The translations under genes and the position numbers were made by a program. DNA of 9,788 nucleotides from Planctomycetota bacterium (lineage in GTDB: Bacteria > Planctomycetota > Phycisphaerae > Tepidisphaerales > Tepidisphaeraceae). Of the stretch, positions 1-6,377 are shown piece after piece. Every line of letters starts with the position of its first letter. Position 1 is the first letter of the stretch. Below the pieces are notes generated by a model, which was not told the DNA's origin, ran no database searches, and saw only the letters and a program-made list of their open reading frames with translations. The stretch is taken from positions 1-9,788 of the forward strand of contig JAEZED010000030.1 in the NCBI GenBank assembly GCA_023417885.1, in the 5' to 3' direction.

Positions 1-9
1 CACACCGCC

Positions 10-39
10 GGCCGGCCACCGCAGGGGCCGCCGGCCTTT
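10..39 (+). terminator. Possible terminator-like hairpin at the left edge
   Basis: Bases 10-16 (GGCCGGC) are complementary to bases 30-36 (GCCGGCC), with a 13-base loop and three T after the second arm. This could end transcription of a gene lying left of the window. The T tract is short and GC-rich palindromes are common here, so support is weak. Confidence 0.25.
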
Positions 40-94
40 GCGTTGACTTACCGTCCGCCGCGTGAATCGCGGGGCACATCGCGATAGCTTGGCC

Positions 95-98
95 GGAG
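95..98 (+). promoter_or_regulatory. Ribosome binding site for the peptidase C15-like gene
   Basis: A GGAG lies three bases before the ATG at 102. The spacing is short but it is the only purine-rich site near this start, and it supports 102 as the start. Confidence 0.5.
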
Positions 99-101
99 AC
101 G

Positions 102-875
102 ATGCCGACGATCCTCCTCACCGGTTACTGGCCGCCGACGAACCACATGCTGCGGCGCTTCTCGCCGAACCCGGTGCAGAACCCGCGGGGCTGGATCGGC
201 CGCAACTGGGAGGGTCGTGGCTTCGACATCTACGCCCACTTTCCCGAGTTTCCGCACGGGTGGGGACCAGCGACATCACGCGGGGTCCACGGCTCGACCA
301 GCGCCCGCCCATGGGGTGTCGGCGAGCTGGAGGTGGATTACCGCAAGACCTGGCACGATTTCACGCGCCTCGTCACGCGCTACCGCCCGGCGGGGATCGT
401 CACGTTCAGCCGCGGGAAGCCGGGGGCGCTCTGGTATCCCGAGCCCGCCTGCCGGCGCTGGCGCCTGCCGGGCGAGGCCGGGCCGGCGAACGTGGGCGAG
501 TACATCAGCGATCGACGCGCCCCCGGCGGCCCGATCGGCCTGCCGCCGCTGCGCGATCCGGCGGGAACGGTCTACCACAGCACCCTGCCGATGGGGGCGA
601 TCGTCTCCGCGGTGACGAGCGCGACCGGCGGCCGGGTGCGGGCGTTCGTCCCGGTGGTGGATGATCGGTTCGACTACGGCGGGGCGTATCTCTCCGGCTT
701 CATCGGCCTGCTGGGCACGCGCTACGAGCGGCACACGCCGACGTGTTATGCGGCGGGGCATGTGCACGTTGGGATCGACACGCCGCCCGCCGACGCACGG
801 CTGGCAACGGAGGCGACGGTGCGCGAGGTGATCGCCGCGGTGCGCGACCGGATGGATTCGCTGCTGGACCTGTGA
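102..875 (+). CDS. Pyrrolidone-carboxyl-peptidase-like (peptidase C15 fold) protein, probable Ser in place of catalytic Cys
   Basis: 257 residues. I recognise it by motif order rather than close similarity. ILLTGYWPP at 4-12 resembles the C15 start (VLVTGFEPF). An STLP motif sits at 160-163, then GGAYLSGF at 193-200 where C15 enzymes have the nucleophile motif AGxYLCN, and AGHVHVG at 218-224 where they have the catalytic His motif GFIHVP. E114 (YPEP) falls where the active-site Glu is expected. C15 enzymes remove N-terminal pyroglutamate from peptides in the cytoplasm. Here S198 occupies the nucleophile position, so it may be a serine variant, an inactive relative or an enzyme with another reaction. 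It is somewhat longer than usual C15 proteins (about 200-220 residues), with extra sequence around 50-75. No signal peptide or membrane segment is seen. The glycosyltransferase gene follows after 65 bp on the same strand. The fold call is inference; the function is open. Confidence 0.65.
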   Translation: MPTILLTGYWPPTNHMLRRFSPNPVQNPRGWIGRNWEGRGFDIYAHFPEFPHGWGPATSRGVHGSTSARPWGVGELEVDYRKTWHDFTRLVTRYRPAGIVTFSRGKPGALWYPEPACRRWRLPGEAGPANVGEYISDRRAPGGPIGLPPLRDPAGTVYHSTLPMGAIVSAVTSATGGRVRAFVPVVDDRFDYGGAYLSGFIGLLGTRYERHTPTCYAAGHVHVGIDTPPADARLATEATVREVIAAVRDRMDSLLDL

Positions 876-883
876 GCCGTGAC

Positions 884-903
884 AGCGCGGTAGCGGCCGC
901 GCT
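884..903 (+). repeat. Inverted repeat just after the C15-like gene
   Basis: AGCGCGG (884-890) pairs perfectly with CCGCGCT (897-903) around a six-base loop, starting nine bases after the stop codon. No T tract follows, so it may be a weak or attenuating hairpin between the two plus-strand genes rather than a classical terminator. Confidence 0.4.
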
Positions 904-940
904 ACGCTTGTCCGCGCGGCTTCGAAGTTGAGTTTCTCTC

Positions 941-2086
941 ATGAAGATCGTCCACGTCATCACGCGCCTGATCGTCGGCGGGGCGCAGGAGAACACGCTG
1001 CTCAGCTGCGAGGGGCAGCACGACGCGGGGCACGAGGTGACGCTCATCACCGGTCCGCCGCTCGGGCCGGAGGGGTCGCTGATGGAGCGCGCGCGGGCGT
1101 ACGGCTATCGCGTGGAGGTGCTGGAGCCGATGCGGCGCAGCATCCTGCCGGGGAAGGATCTTGGCGTCTACCGCGCGCTGGTGCGCCGCTTCGGCGAGAT
1201 GCGGCCGGACGTCGTGCACACGCACTCGAGCAAGGCGGGGATCATCGGCCGGCACGCGGCGTGGAAGGCGCGCGTCCCGTTCGTCGTCCACACGATCCAC
1301 GGCCTGTCGTGGACGAGCAGCACCAAGCCATACGTCAACGCGGTCTACAAGCACCTGGAGCGCCGCGCCGCGAAGAAGTGCCACAAGATTGTCGTCGTCG
1401 CCGATGCGATGACGCGGGCGAGCCTTGAGGCGAACATCGGCCGGCCGGAGCAGTACGTAACGGTCTACAGCGGGATGGACGTCGGGCCGTTCCTGAATCC
1501 GCCCGTGCCGCGCGACGAGGCGCGCCGGCGGCTCGGGCTACAGCCGCACCACGTCGCCGTTTGCACGATCGCGCGGCTCTTCCACCTGAAGGGTCACGAG
1601 GACCTGCTCGAGCACGCCGGGCGGATGTGCGCCCAGAACCCCGATCTGCGCTTCGTCTGGGTCGGCGACGGCCTGCTGCGGGAGCGCTTCGAATCTCAGA
1701 TCTCAGATCTCAGATTGCAGGATCGCTTCATCCTGACGGGGCTGGTTCCGCCGAGCCAGGTGCCGGAGCTGGTGAACGCGTGCGACGTGCTCGCGCACCC
1801 GTCGCGGCGCGAGGGCCTGGCCCGTGCCCTGCCGCAGGGCTCGCTGGCGGGCCTGCCGACCGTGACCTACGACATCGACGGCAACGCCGAAGCGCTGATC
1901 GAAGGGGAGACGGGCTACGCGGTGAAGGCGTTCGACGTGCCCGCGTTTGTCGCGCGCATCGAGGAGCTGGCGCGCGACCCGGAGAAGCGGCGGCGGTTCG
2001 GGGAGCGGGGGAGGGCCTTTGCCCTGTCCCGCTTCGACGCGAAGGTGATGGTGGAGCGCTTGGAAGCGGTTTACCGCGATCGCTGA
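941..2086 (+). CDS. Glycosyltransferase family 4 (GT-B fold)
   Basis: 381 residues, full length for the family. It transfers a sugar from a nucleotide-sugar donor to an acceptor, most likely in building envelope or extracellular polysaccharide in the cytoplasm or at the inner membrane; donor and acceptor cannot be read from the sequence. The N-terminal Rossmann-like domain (1 to about 185) opens with MKIVHVITRLIVGGAQENT, a typical GT4 start with the GGAQ loop, and has the acceptor-side HTHSSKAGIIGR at 93-104. The donor domain (about 205-365) has ARLFHLKGHEDLL at 211-223, with R212 and K217 as expected phosphate-binding residues, GDG at 242-244 and a modified EX7E motif at 291-299 with Gln at the second Glu position. 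Residues 252-260 are encoded by a 7-bp tandem repeat. The start at 941 is the only one available and lacks a strong Shine-Dalgarno. The 3' end overlaps the convergent glycosylase gene by 16 bp. Confidence 0.93.
   Translation: MKIVHVITRLIVGGAQENTLLSCEGQHDAGHEVTLITGPPLGPEGSLMERARAYGYRVEVLEPMRRSILPGKDLGVYRALVRRFGEMRPDVVHTHSSKAGIIGRHAAWKARVPFVVHTIHGLSWTSSTKPYVNAVYKHLERRAAKKCHKIVVVADAMTRASLEANIGRPEQYVTVYSGMDVGPFLNPPVPRDEARRRLGLQPHHVAVCTIARLFHLKGHEDLLEHAGRMCAQNPDLRFVWVGDGLLRERFESQISDLRLQDRFILTGLVPPSQVPELVNACDVLAHPSRREGLARALPQGSLAGLPTVTYDIDGNAEALIEGETGYAVKAFDVPAFVARIEELARDPEKRRRFGERGRAFALSRFDAKVMVERLEAVYRDR
1693..1720 (+). repeat. 7-bp tandem repeat (ATCTCAG)3 plus degenerate copy inside the glycosyltransferase
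   Basis: ATCTCAG occurs three times without a break (1693-1699, 1700-1706, 1707-1713), followed by ATTGCAG (1714-1720). The palindrome AGATCT forms at both full junctions. Bases 1691-1716 hold only 10 G/C out of 26, in sharp contrast with the GC-rich gene around them. The reading frame is kept and the segment encodes SQISDLRLQ. Confidence 0.85.
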
Positions 2087-3348
2087 ATCCGCTCGGCGCC
2101 GACGAATCGGGCGAGGCGCGACAGCTCGGCGTCGATCTCGTCGTTCATCCGGGGCGCGCCCCGCTCGCGCCAGAGGCCGTTGACACGCAGCACGCCCTCC
2201 CGCCGGTCGTGCTTCAGGTCGGCGCGGCCGATGAAGCGGTCGCCGGCGAGGATCGGCAGGACGTAGTACCCGTGCACCCGCTTGTGGCCGGGTGTGAACG
2301 CCTCGAAGCGGTAGTCGAAGCCGAACAGGCGAAGCAGGCGCTTCCGGTCGCGCGCGACCGGGTCGAACGGCGCGAGCAGGCGAACGGCGCCGTCCGTGCC
2401 TGCGAGGGCGCGCTCGGCCCGCCGCAGCCGCCGCTTCCAGTCCGGCACGGCGTACGACGGAGTCGGCCGTTGTCCGGCGCCCTTCGCCTCCGGTTCCACC
2501 AGCACCCGCTCGATCTCTCCCGCCGTTGCCCGGTGTTCCAGCGACGTCTTCGCCTCGATCACGCTGATCGCCCCGAAAAACCCCGCCACCTCCGTCGGCG
2601 TCGCGACGCCCAGCCGGTCCAGCGCCTCCGCTGCCGCCCAGGCGACGAACTCCTCGCGCGAGCAGGACGGCTGGAGGTGTGCCTCGGGAATGACGCGCTC
2701 CGCCAGGTCATAGACCTTCTGAAAGTGCGGCCGCGCGACGACGCAGAGGTCGCCCCGCCACCAGAGGTACTCCAGCGCCGCCTTGGCGGGCTTCCAGCCC
2801 CACCAGGCCGACTCGCCGCGCGGGCCAAACTTCTCCTCGTCGTGCTCGAAATCGGCCGAGCGCAGCGGCCCCTCGCGCCGGATGCGCTCCAGCACGGTGG
2901 CGAAGACCTTGTCCGCGTCCGGCCCGACGCGCTTTGCGACCCACTTGGCCCCCCAGCCGCGATCCATGAAGCGCTCGCGCCGGTGATGCCAGCGGCCGAA
3001 CCATTCGACGGGGAGGACCGAAGCGTCGTGCGTCCACCCTTCGAAGATGTGGCGACGGGCGTAGAGGCGGTCGAGGTGCTCGCGGCGGTAGCTGCGGCGG
3101 CGGGCGAAGAGGGTCAGGTGATGGGCGCGCTCGACGACGTTGATGGAGTCGAGCTGGACGTAACCGAGCCGGTCGATGAGCTTGCGAACGGCGGCGGGGG
3201 AGCAGGGGGCGTGGCAGTCGTCGAGCAAGCCCTGGGCATGGAGCAGGAGCAGGCGGGCGGAGGACGCGGGGAAGGTGGCGATCGCGGCCGAAGCGCCAGG
3301 CCGGGGGGTCACGTGCTTCCGGTTTCCTCGATCATCCCGGGTTCGCAT
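2071..3348 (-). CDS. ycaQ: YcaQ-type winged-helix DNA glycosylase (interstrand crosslink unhooking)
   Basis: 425 residues from the ATG at 3348; a GTG at 3360 in the same frame would add four. E. coli YcaQ is about 410 residues. The family (HTH_42) excises N7-alkylated bases and unhooks interstrand crosslinks in DNA. Numbering from the GTG, the key motif is VQLDSINVVERAHHL at 68-82, in which Q69-x-D71 matches the QxD catalytic motif of the YcaQ branch (AlkZ-like relatives have QxQ). The C-terminal part has LLAPFDPVARDR at 328-339 and GFDYRFEAFTPGHKRVHGYY at 347-366, then YVLPILAGDRFIGR at 366-379, all hallmarks of the family. The first 28-33 residues extend beyond the usual N-terminus and could be partly non-coding. 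The gene is convergent with the glycosyltransferase. Its upstream region holds the 21-bp repeat array; no clear Shine-Dalgarno was found at either start. Not related by pathway to its neighbours. Confidence 0.85.
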   Translation of the reverse strand: MRTRDDRGNRKHVTPRPGASAAIATFPASSARLLLLHAQGLLDDCHAPCSPAAVRKLIDRLGYVQLDSINVVERAHHLTLFARRRSYRREHLDRLYARRHIFEGWTHDASVLPVEWFGRWHHRRERFMDRGWGAKWVAKRVGPDADKVFATVLERIRREGPLRSADFEHDEEKFGPRGESAWWGWKPAKAALEYLWWRGDLCVVARPHFQKVYDLAERVIPEAHLQPSCSREEFVAWAAAEALDRLGVATPTEVAGFFGAISVIEAKTSLEHRATAGEIERVLVEPEAKGAGQRPTPSYAVPDWKRRLRRAERALAGTDGAVRLLAPFDPVARDRKRLLRLFGFDYRFEAFTPGHKRVHGYYVLPILAGDRFIGRADLKHDRREGVLRVNGLWRERGAPRMNDEIDAELSRLARFVGAERIQRSR

Positions 3349-3434
3349 CGGCGGATTCACCGGGGATCATAGCGAAGATGCCGTCAATTCGTGGAGGACG
3401 ACGCCTGCCGCGAACGCCGTCGCGACCGCTCGGC

Positions 3435-3623
3435 ACGGCGTCAGCGCGGGTGGCGGGAGCGCCGACGCTGCGGCGGGTCGGGTCGACGCTCTGGCGCATC
3501 GCATCGACCCACTGGCGACCGGGGTCGACGTCACGTCGCGCGGGGGCGCGGCAAAGCTGCGTGGGCGCGCGGCAACGTCGCGTGGGCGCGCGGCAACGTC
3601 GCGTTGCCACGACGCGCACGTTT
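3435..3623. repeat. Degenerate 21-bp tandem repeat array 1
   Basis: Nine consecutive 21-base units can be laid out from 3435 to 3623. The two units at 3561-3581 and 3582-3602 are identical. The unit at 3540-3560 matches them at 16 of 21 positions. The units at 3477, 3498 and 3519 share a TCGAC core at the same offset, and those at 3456, 3477 and 3498 end in a similar C/TGGCG stretch. On the minus strand the array reads as heptapeptides: R-R-C-R-A-P-T twice, then weaker forms such as R-Q-S-V-D-P-T. The left limit is uncertain because the units decay gradually. Confidence 0.8.
3592..3608. repeat. Perfect hairpin at the right end of array 1
   Basis: GGCAACG (3592-3598) and CGTTGCC (3602-3608) are exact reverse complements around a TCG loop. 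The hairpin sits where the identical repeat units end and the array starts to decay. It could be a structure of the repeat unit or a chance product of repetition. Confidence 0.55.
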
Positions 3624-3716
3624 GCCGGCGAGGGCGATAACCGCTCTTCGCGGTGTTTCTTCGCGCAGGCGGGCGATATTCCCGGACGCGTCGCGTCTTC
3701 GCACAGTTCACCCTGT

Positions 3717-5522
3717 TCAGATCCTGAAGATCGCCCCCATCTTCTTCGCCAGCAGCGCATGCGCCGACAGGATCGTCAGCGTCAGGAGCAGCATCGTCCA
3801 GACGCCCAGCGCCGAGGCGATGTAGATGCCGTCGCCCAGCTTGTTCGCCAGCTCGTAGATCGCCTTGGTGATCGGGTAATACGCCTGCTGCTGCGCCAGC
3901 ACCAGTGAGTCGCTCACCTCCAGCATCGCGAAGGCGAATGCCAGCAACCCGCCCGCCAGAAGGTTCGCCAGGATCAGCGGTAGCGTGATCCTGCGGAGCA
4001 CCGTCACCCTTCGAGCGCCGAGGTTGCTCGCGGCCAGCTCCAGGTCCTGCGGCGTCTGCTGGAGCCCCGCGACGGCGGAGCGGGCGACGTAGGGCAGGCG
4101 CCGCGCCGCGTAGGCGATGATCAGCAGGACGGCGGGGTTTTCGAAGACGTTCAGCCACGAGAGCCAGCCGCCGGCGCGCGTCTGCTCCGGGAACCAGCGC
4201 ATGAACGTGAAGCTGATCGAAAGGTAACCGAAGGCCAGCACCAGCCCCGGCACCGCCAGCGGCAGCATGGCCAGGGAGTCGATGATCCCGCGACCGGGCA
4301 CGCGGCTGCGCACGACGATCACGCCCACGCCCAGCCCGACCGCGATTGCGACCGCCGTCGCGAAGGCGGCGTAGACGAGGCTGTTGACGACGCTGTTGAT
4401 CACGAACGGGTCGATGAGCGCCGTCCGGTAGTGGTCGAGCGTCATCTCCCGGGGCAGCAGGGAGAGATACCACTGCGACTCCTCGCTGAAGCTCGCCAGC
4501 ACGACGGCGAGGTGAGGCAGGACCGCCAGGAGGAAGACGACGACGAAGGGGACGGCCGCCGCGGCGCCGCGCCAGCCGGTGAGCCTGCGCGGGGTCGCGC
4601 CGGTGGAGGCCTTGGTGGTGGCCGCGTCGAAGCCGCGTCCGAGCAGCACCTTGCCGACGAGGTAGAGCAGGACGCTGACCGCCAGCATCACGATCACGAG
4701 CGCGTAGGGCACCGGATTGCCCTGCACCTCGACGATGCGCCGGAAGATCTGGACGGGCGTGACCTCGTTGTACTGGAAGATCAGCGGCGTCCCCAGCTCC
4801 GTGAAGCTCCAGATGAGCACGAGCGTGCACCCCGCGAACAGCCCGGGACGGATCAGCGGCAGCGTGATGCGCCGGAAGACATGCCAGCGCGAGGCGCCGA
4901 GGTTCCTCGCCGCCTGCTCCATGGCGGGGTCGATGTTCGCCAGCGCCGCCTGGAGGTTCAGGAGCATGATCGGGTAGAGGTGCAGCGCCTCGATCACGAT
5001 GATCGACGGCACCTTCGCCACGTTGAGCCAGTCCACTCCCAGCGGGAGGTCGAAGCCCAGGTACGTCAGGAAGGTCGTCAGCGGCCCGAACGTCCCGAGC
5101 ACGCGCTGAAGCCCCACCGCCCCGACGAAAGGAGGGAGCACCAGCGGCACGAGCAGCAGCCCGCCCAGCAGCCCGCGGCCGCGGAACTCGTAGCGCACCG
5201 ACAGCACGGCCAGCGGCATGGCGATGACGAAGCTCAGGAGCGTCGTGGCGAAGGCGATGCCGGTGGCGTTGAGCAGGCCGCGCACGAGCGTCAGGTCGGA
5301 GAAGACAAGCCGGATGTACTCCAGCGTCAGCCCGCCCGTCTCCGGATCGCGGAAGCCGACCCAGACGACGTTCAGGATCGGCCAGGCGAGAAAGACCGCG
5401 AAGAAGAGATAGAGCAGCCCGGCGATCACCAGGTGCGCGGGCCGGGCCTGCGCGAGGCGCCCGCGGCGACGCAGGAGCGGCGCGCGGGGAGGAATGGCGG
5501 GCTGGGTGTCGGCGAGGGTCAT
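3717..5522 (-). CDS. ABC transporter permease with two fused membrane domains (iron/phosphonate/thiamine-type)
   Basis: 601 residues with about twelve hydrophobic segments in two homologous halves, the architecture of FbpB/AfuB, ThiP and 2-aminoethylphosphonate permeases. Each half carries the EAA loop that docks with the ATPase: EQAARNLGASRWHVFRRI at 202-219 and ELAASNLGARRVTVLRRI at 495-512, both followed by TLP. The first segment is at about 31-55 and the last at about 569-590. The halves are joined by a linker near 293-320. The substrate cannot be decided; ferric iron is the commonest for this length and pattern. Start 5522 has AGGGG six bases upstream. The gene lies 36 bp after the DUF4190-like gene on the same strand. 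No ATP-binding or solute-binding protein gene lies in the window, so this permease must work with partners encoded elsewhere, or just outside. Confidence 0.93.
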   Translation of the reverse strand: MTLADTQPAIPPRAPLLRRRGRLAQARPAHLVIAGLLYLFFAVFLAWPILNVVWVGFRDPETGGLTLEYIRLVFSDLTLVRGLLNATGIAFATTLLSFVIAMPLAVLSVRYEFRGRGLLGGLLLVPLVLPPFVGAVGLQRVLGTFGPLTTFLTYLGFDLPLGVDWLNVAKVPSIIVIEALHLYPIMLLNLQAALANIDPAMEQAARNLGASRWHVFRRITLPLIRPGLFAGCTLVLIWSFTELGTPLIFQYNEVTPVQIFRRIVEVQGNPVPYALVIVMLAVSVLLYLVGKVLLGRGFDAATTKASTGATPRRLTGWRGAAAAVPFVVVFLLAVLPHLAVVLASFSEESQWYLSLLPREMTLDHYRTALIDPFVINSVVNSLVYAAFATAVAIAVGLGVGVIVVRSRVPGRGIIDSLAMLPLAVPGLVLAFGYLSISFTFMRWFPEQTRAGGWLSWLNVFENPAVLLIIAYAARRLPYVARSAVAGLQQTPQDLELAASNLGARRVTVLRRITLPLILANLLAGGLLAFAFAMLEVSDSLVLAQQQAYYPITKAIYELANKLGDGIYIASALGVWTMLLLTLTILSAHALLAKKMGAIFRI

Positions 5523-5528
5523 CCGCGG

Positions 5529-5533
5529 CCCCT
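5529..5533 (-). promoter_or_regulatory. Ribosome binding site of the permease gene
   Basis: On the minus strand AGGGG stands six bases before the ATG at 5522, normal spacing for a Shine-Dalgarno site, and it supports this start. Confidence 0.5.
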
Positions 5534-5558
5534 GATGTTGCCGGTGCGGGGGCGGCGG

Positions 5559-6305
5559 TCAACCGGGGCCGACATCGATTGTGTCACCGGCCTCGTCGCG
5601 TCGGGTCGCGGGCGCGGTCGCGGCCCGGGTGGCGGGCGAGGAGCTCATGCGCTGAACGGCGCTGCGGCGCACCTCCGCCTCGACGACGCGCATCGTGCCG
5701 TCGATGCGCCGGAGAGTGAGATCGATTCGCCGGGAGGCGGCCGGCTCCTGCTCCGGTGCGGTGCTATACGTGAGCCGCTGAGTGACGATGTAAGGCCCGC
5801 GCCAGAGCTGGACGAGCGAGTCGAGCTGCGTTTCCTGCGTGGTCAGCCCGTCCATCACGACGTTGGGCGTCGCCCCGGGCTCATGCACGGCAGCGACCCA
5901 GTCGGCGATCTGCTCGTCGGGGATGTCGGAGTGGGTCATCTCGCGCAGGGCCGCCTCGTCGCCGTTGGCGGCGGCGCTGGCGAAGCGACTGGACATCTGG
6001 ACCGCCGACGCCAGGCGCAGTCCGAGGACCGTGCCGGTGCCCAGCACCACCACCCACACGACGATGCTGATCGTGCCGAAGGCAATGGCTGCCAGGGCCA
6101 GGGGACGGCCGATCCGCTCGCGGCGACGGATCTCCCGCAGCCCGATATACCCGAGAACGACCGCGCCCACGCCGGAGATGACCGGCAGGCACTGGAGCAG
6201 CGACGCGGCCAGCCCGAAGGCGGCGGGAATGCTCACGGGAAGCGCGTCCCGCCCCGGGGGCGGGAGCTCGTTCGAGTAGGACTCGAAGATCGGCGGTCGG
6301 GTCAT
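5559..6305 (-). CDS. DUF4190-like membrane protein, function unknown
   Basis: 248 residues from the ATG at 6305. An ATG at 6350 would add 15 residues (MCVRGRPRLPYHGLR), but those look like read-through of spacer; neither start has a clear Shine-Dalgarno. A short polar N-terminus (1-24) precedes two hydrophobic segments at about 27-54 and 68-95, joined by the basic turn GLREIRRRERIGR at 55-67. This helix - GxxxLREIRRRxxxGRxLALAxIxxG - helix pattern is that of DUF4190. The remaining part (about 100-215) is probably a soluble domain outside or inside the membrane, with conserved-looking HSDIPDEQIADWV at 125-137 and a predicted beta-rich end. The last 30 residues are low complexity, rich in Ala, Thr, Arg and Ser. 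It lies between the methyltransferase and permease genes on the same strand. DUF4190 proteins have no established function, and I infer none. Confidence 0.72.
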   Translation of the reverse strand: MTRPPIFESYSNELPPPGRDALPVSIPAAFGLAASLLQCLPVISGVGAVVLGYIGLREIRRRERIGRPLALAAIAFGTISIVVWVVVLGTGTVLGLRLASAVQMSSRFASAAANGDEAALREMTHSDIPDEQIADWVAAVHEPGATPNVVMDGLTTQETQLDSLVQLWRGPYIVTQRLTYSTAPEQEPAASRRIDLTLRRIDGTMRVVEAEVRRSAVQRMSSSPATRAATAPATRRDEAGDTIDVGPG

Positions 6306-6320
6306 CCGCAGGCCATGATA

Positions 6321-6376
6321 CGGCAGGCGGGGCCGGCCTCGCACGCACATAGCTCGACCGCATGTCGGGCCTGCCG
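6321..6376. repeat. Long-range inverted repeat between methyltransferase and DUF4190-like genes
   Basis: CGGCAGGC (6321-6328) is the exact reverse complement of GCCTGCCG (6369-6376), separated by 40 bases that also contain the palindrome GGCCGGCC (6331-6338). The second arm touches the methyltransferase stop codon region (6378-6380). It could fold in the transcript between the two genes. No T tract follows on either strand. Confidence 0.4.
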
Positions 6377-6377
6377 G

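Larger units (their letters stand above)
3361..3716. other. 356-bp intergenic region between permease and ycaQ genes
   Basis: Both flanking genes are on the minus strand, so this is the downstream region of the permease and the upstream region of the glycosylase. Most of it (about 3435-3623) is a degenerate 21-bp repeat array. The rest (about 3624-3716) contains a small inverted repeat, GACGC (3685-3689) with GCGTC (3693-3697), but no convincing promoter or T-tract terminator. Several long overlapping open frames cross it in different frames; they are best explained by the period being a multiple of three. Confidence 0.6.

Noticed and set aside
43..48. TTGACT resembling a -35 box before the first gene
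   Set aside because: No acceptable -10 box at 16-18 bases, so a promoter call is not supported.
1561..3372. 603-codon plus-strand open frame
   Set aside because: Overlaps the 3' half of the glycosyltransferase in another frame and is antisense to the whole glycosylase gene; no domain is visible.
3435..3623. CRISPR array
   Set aside because: The units are contiguous 21-base repeats without unique spacers, and no cas gene is present.
3367..5562. 731-codon minus-strand open frame over the permease
   Set aside because: Different frame of the same strand as the permease, which has clear membrane segments and EAA loops; this frame is Ala/Arg/Pro-rich and passes through the 21-bp array.
6331..6338. 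GGCCGGCC palindrome, also at 10-17, as a shared site
   Set aside because: Eight-base GC palindromes are expected by chance at this composition; two copies are not informative.
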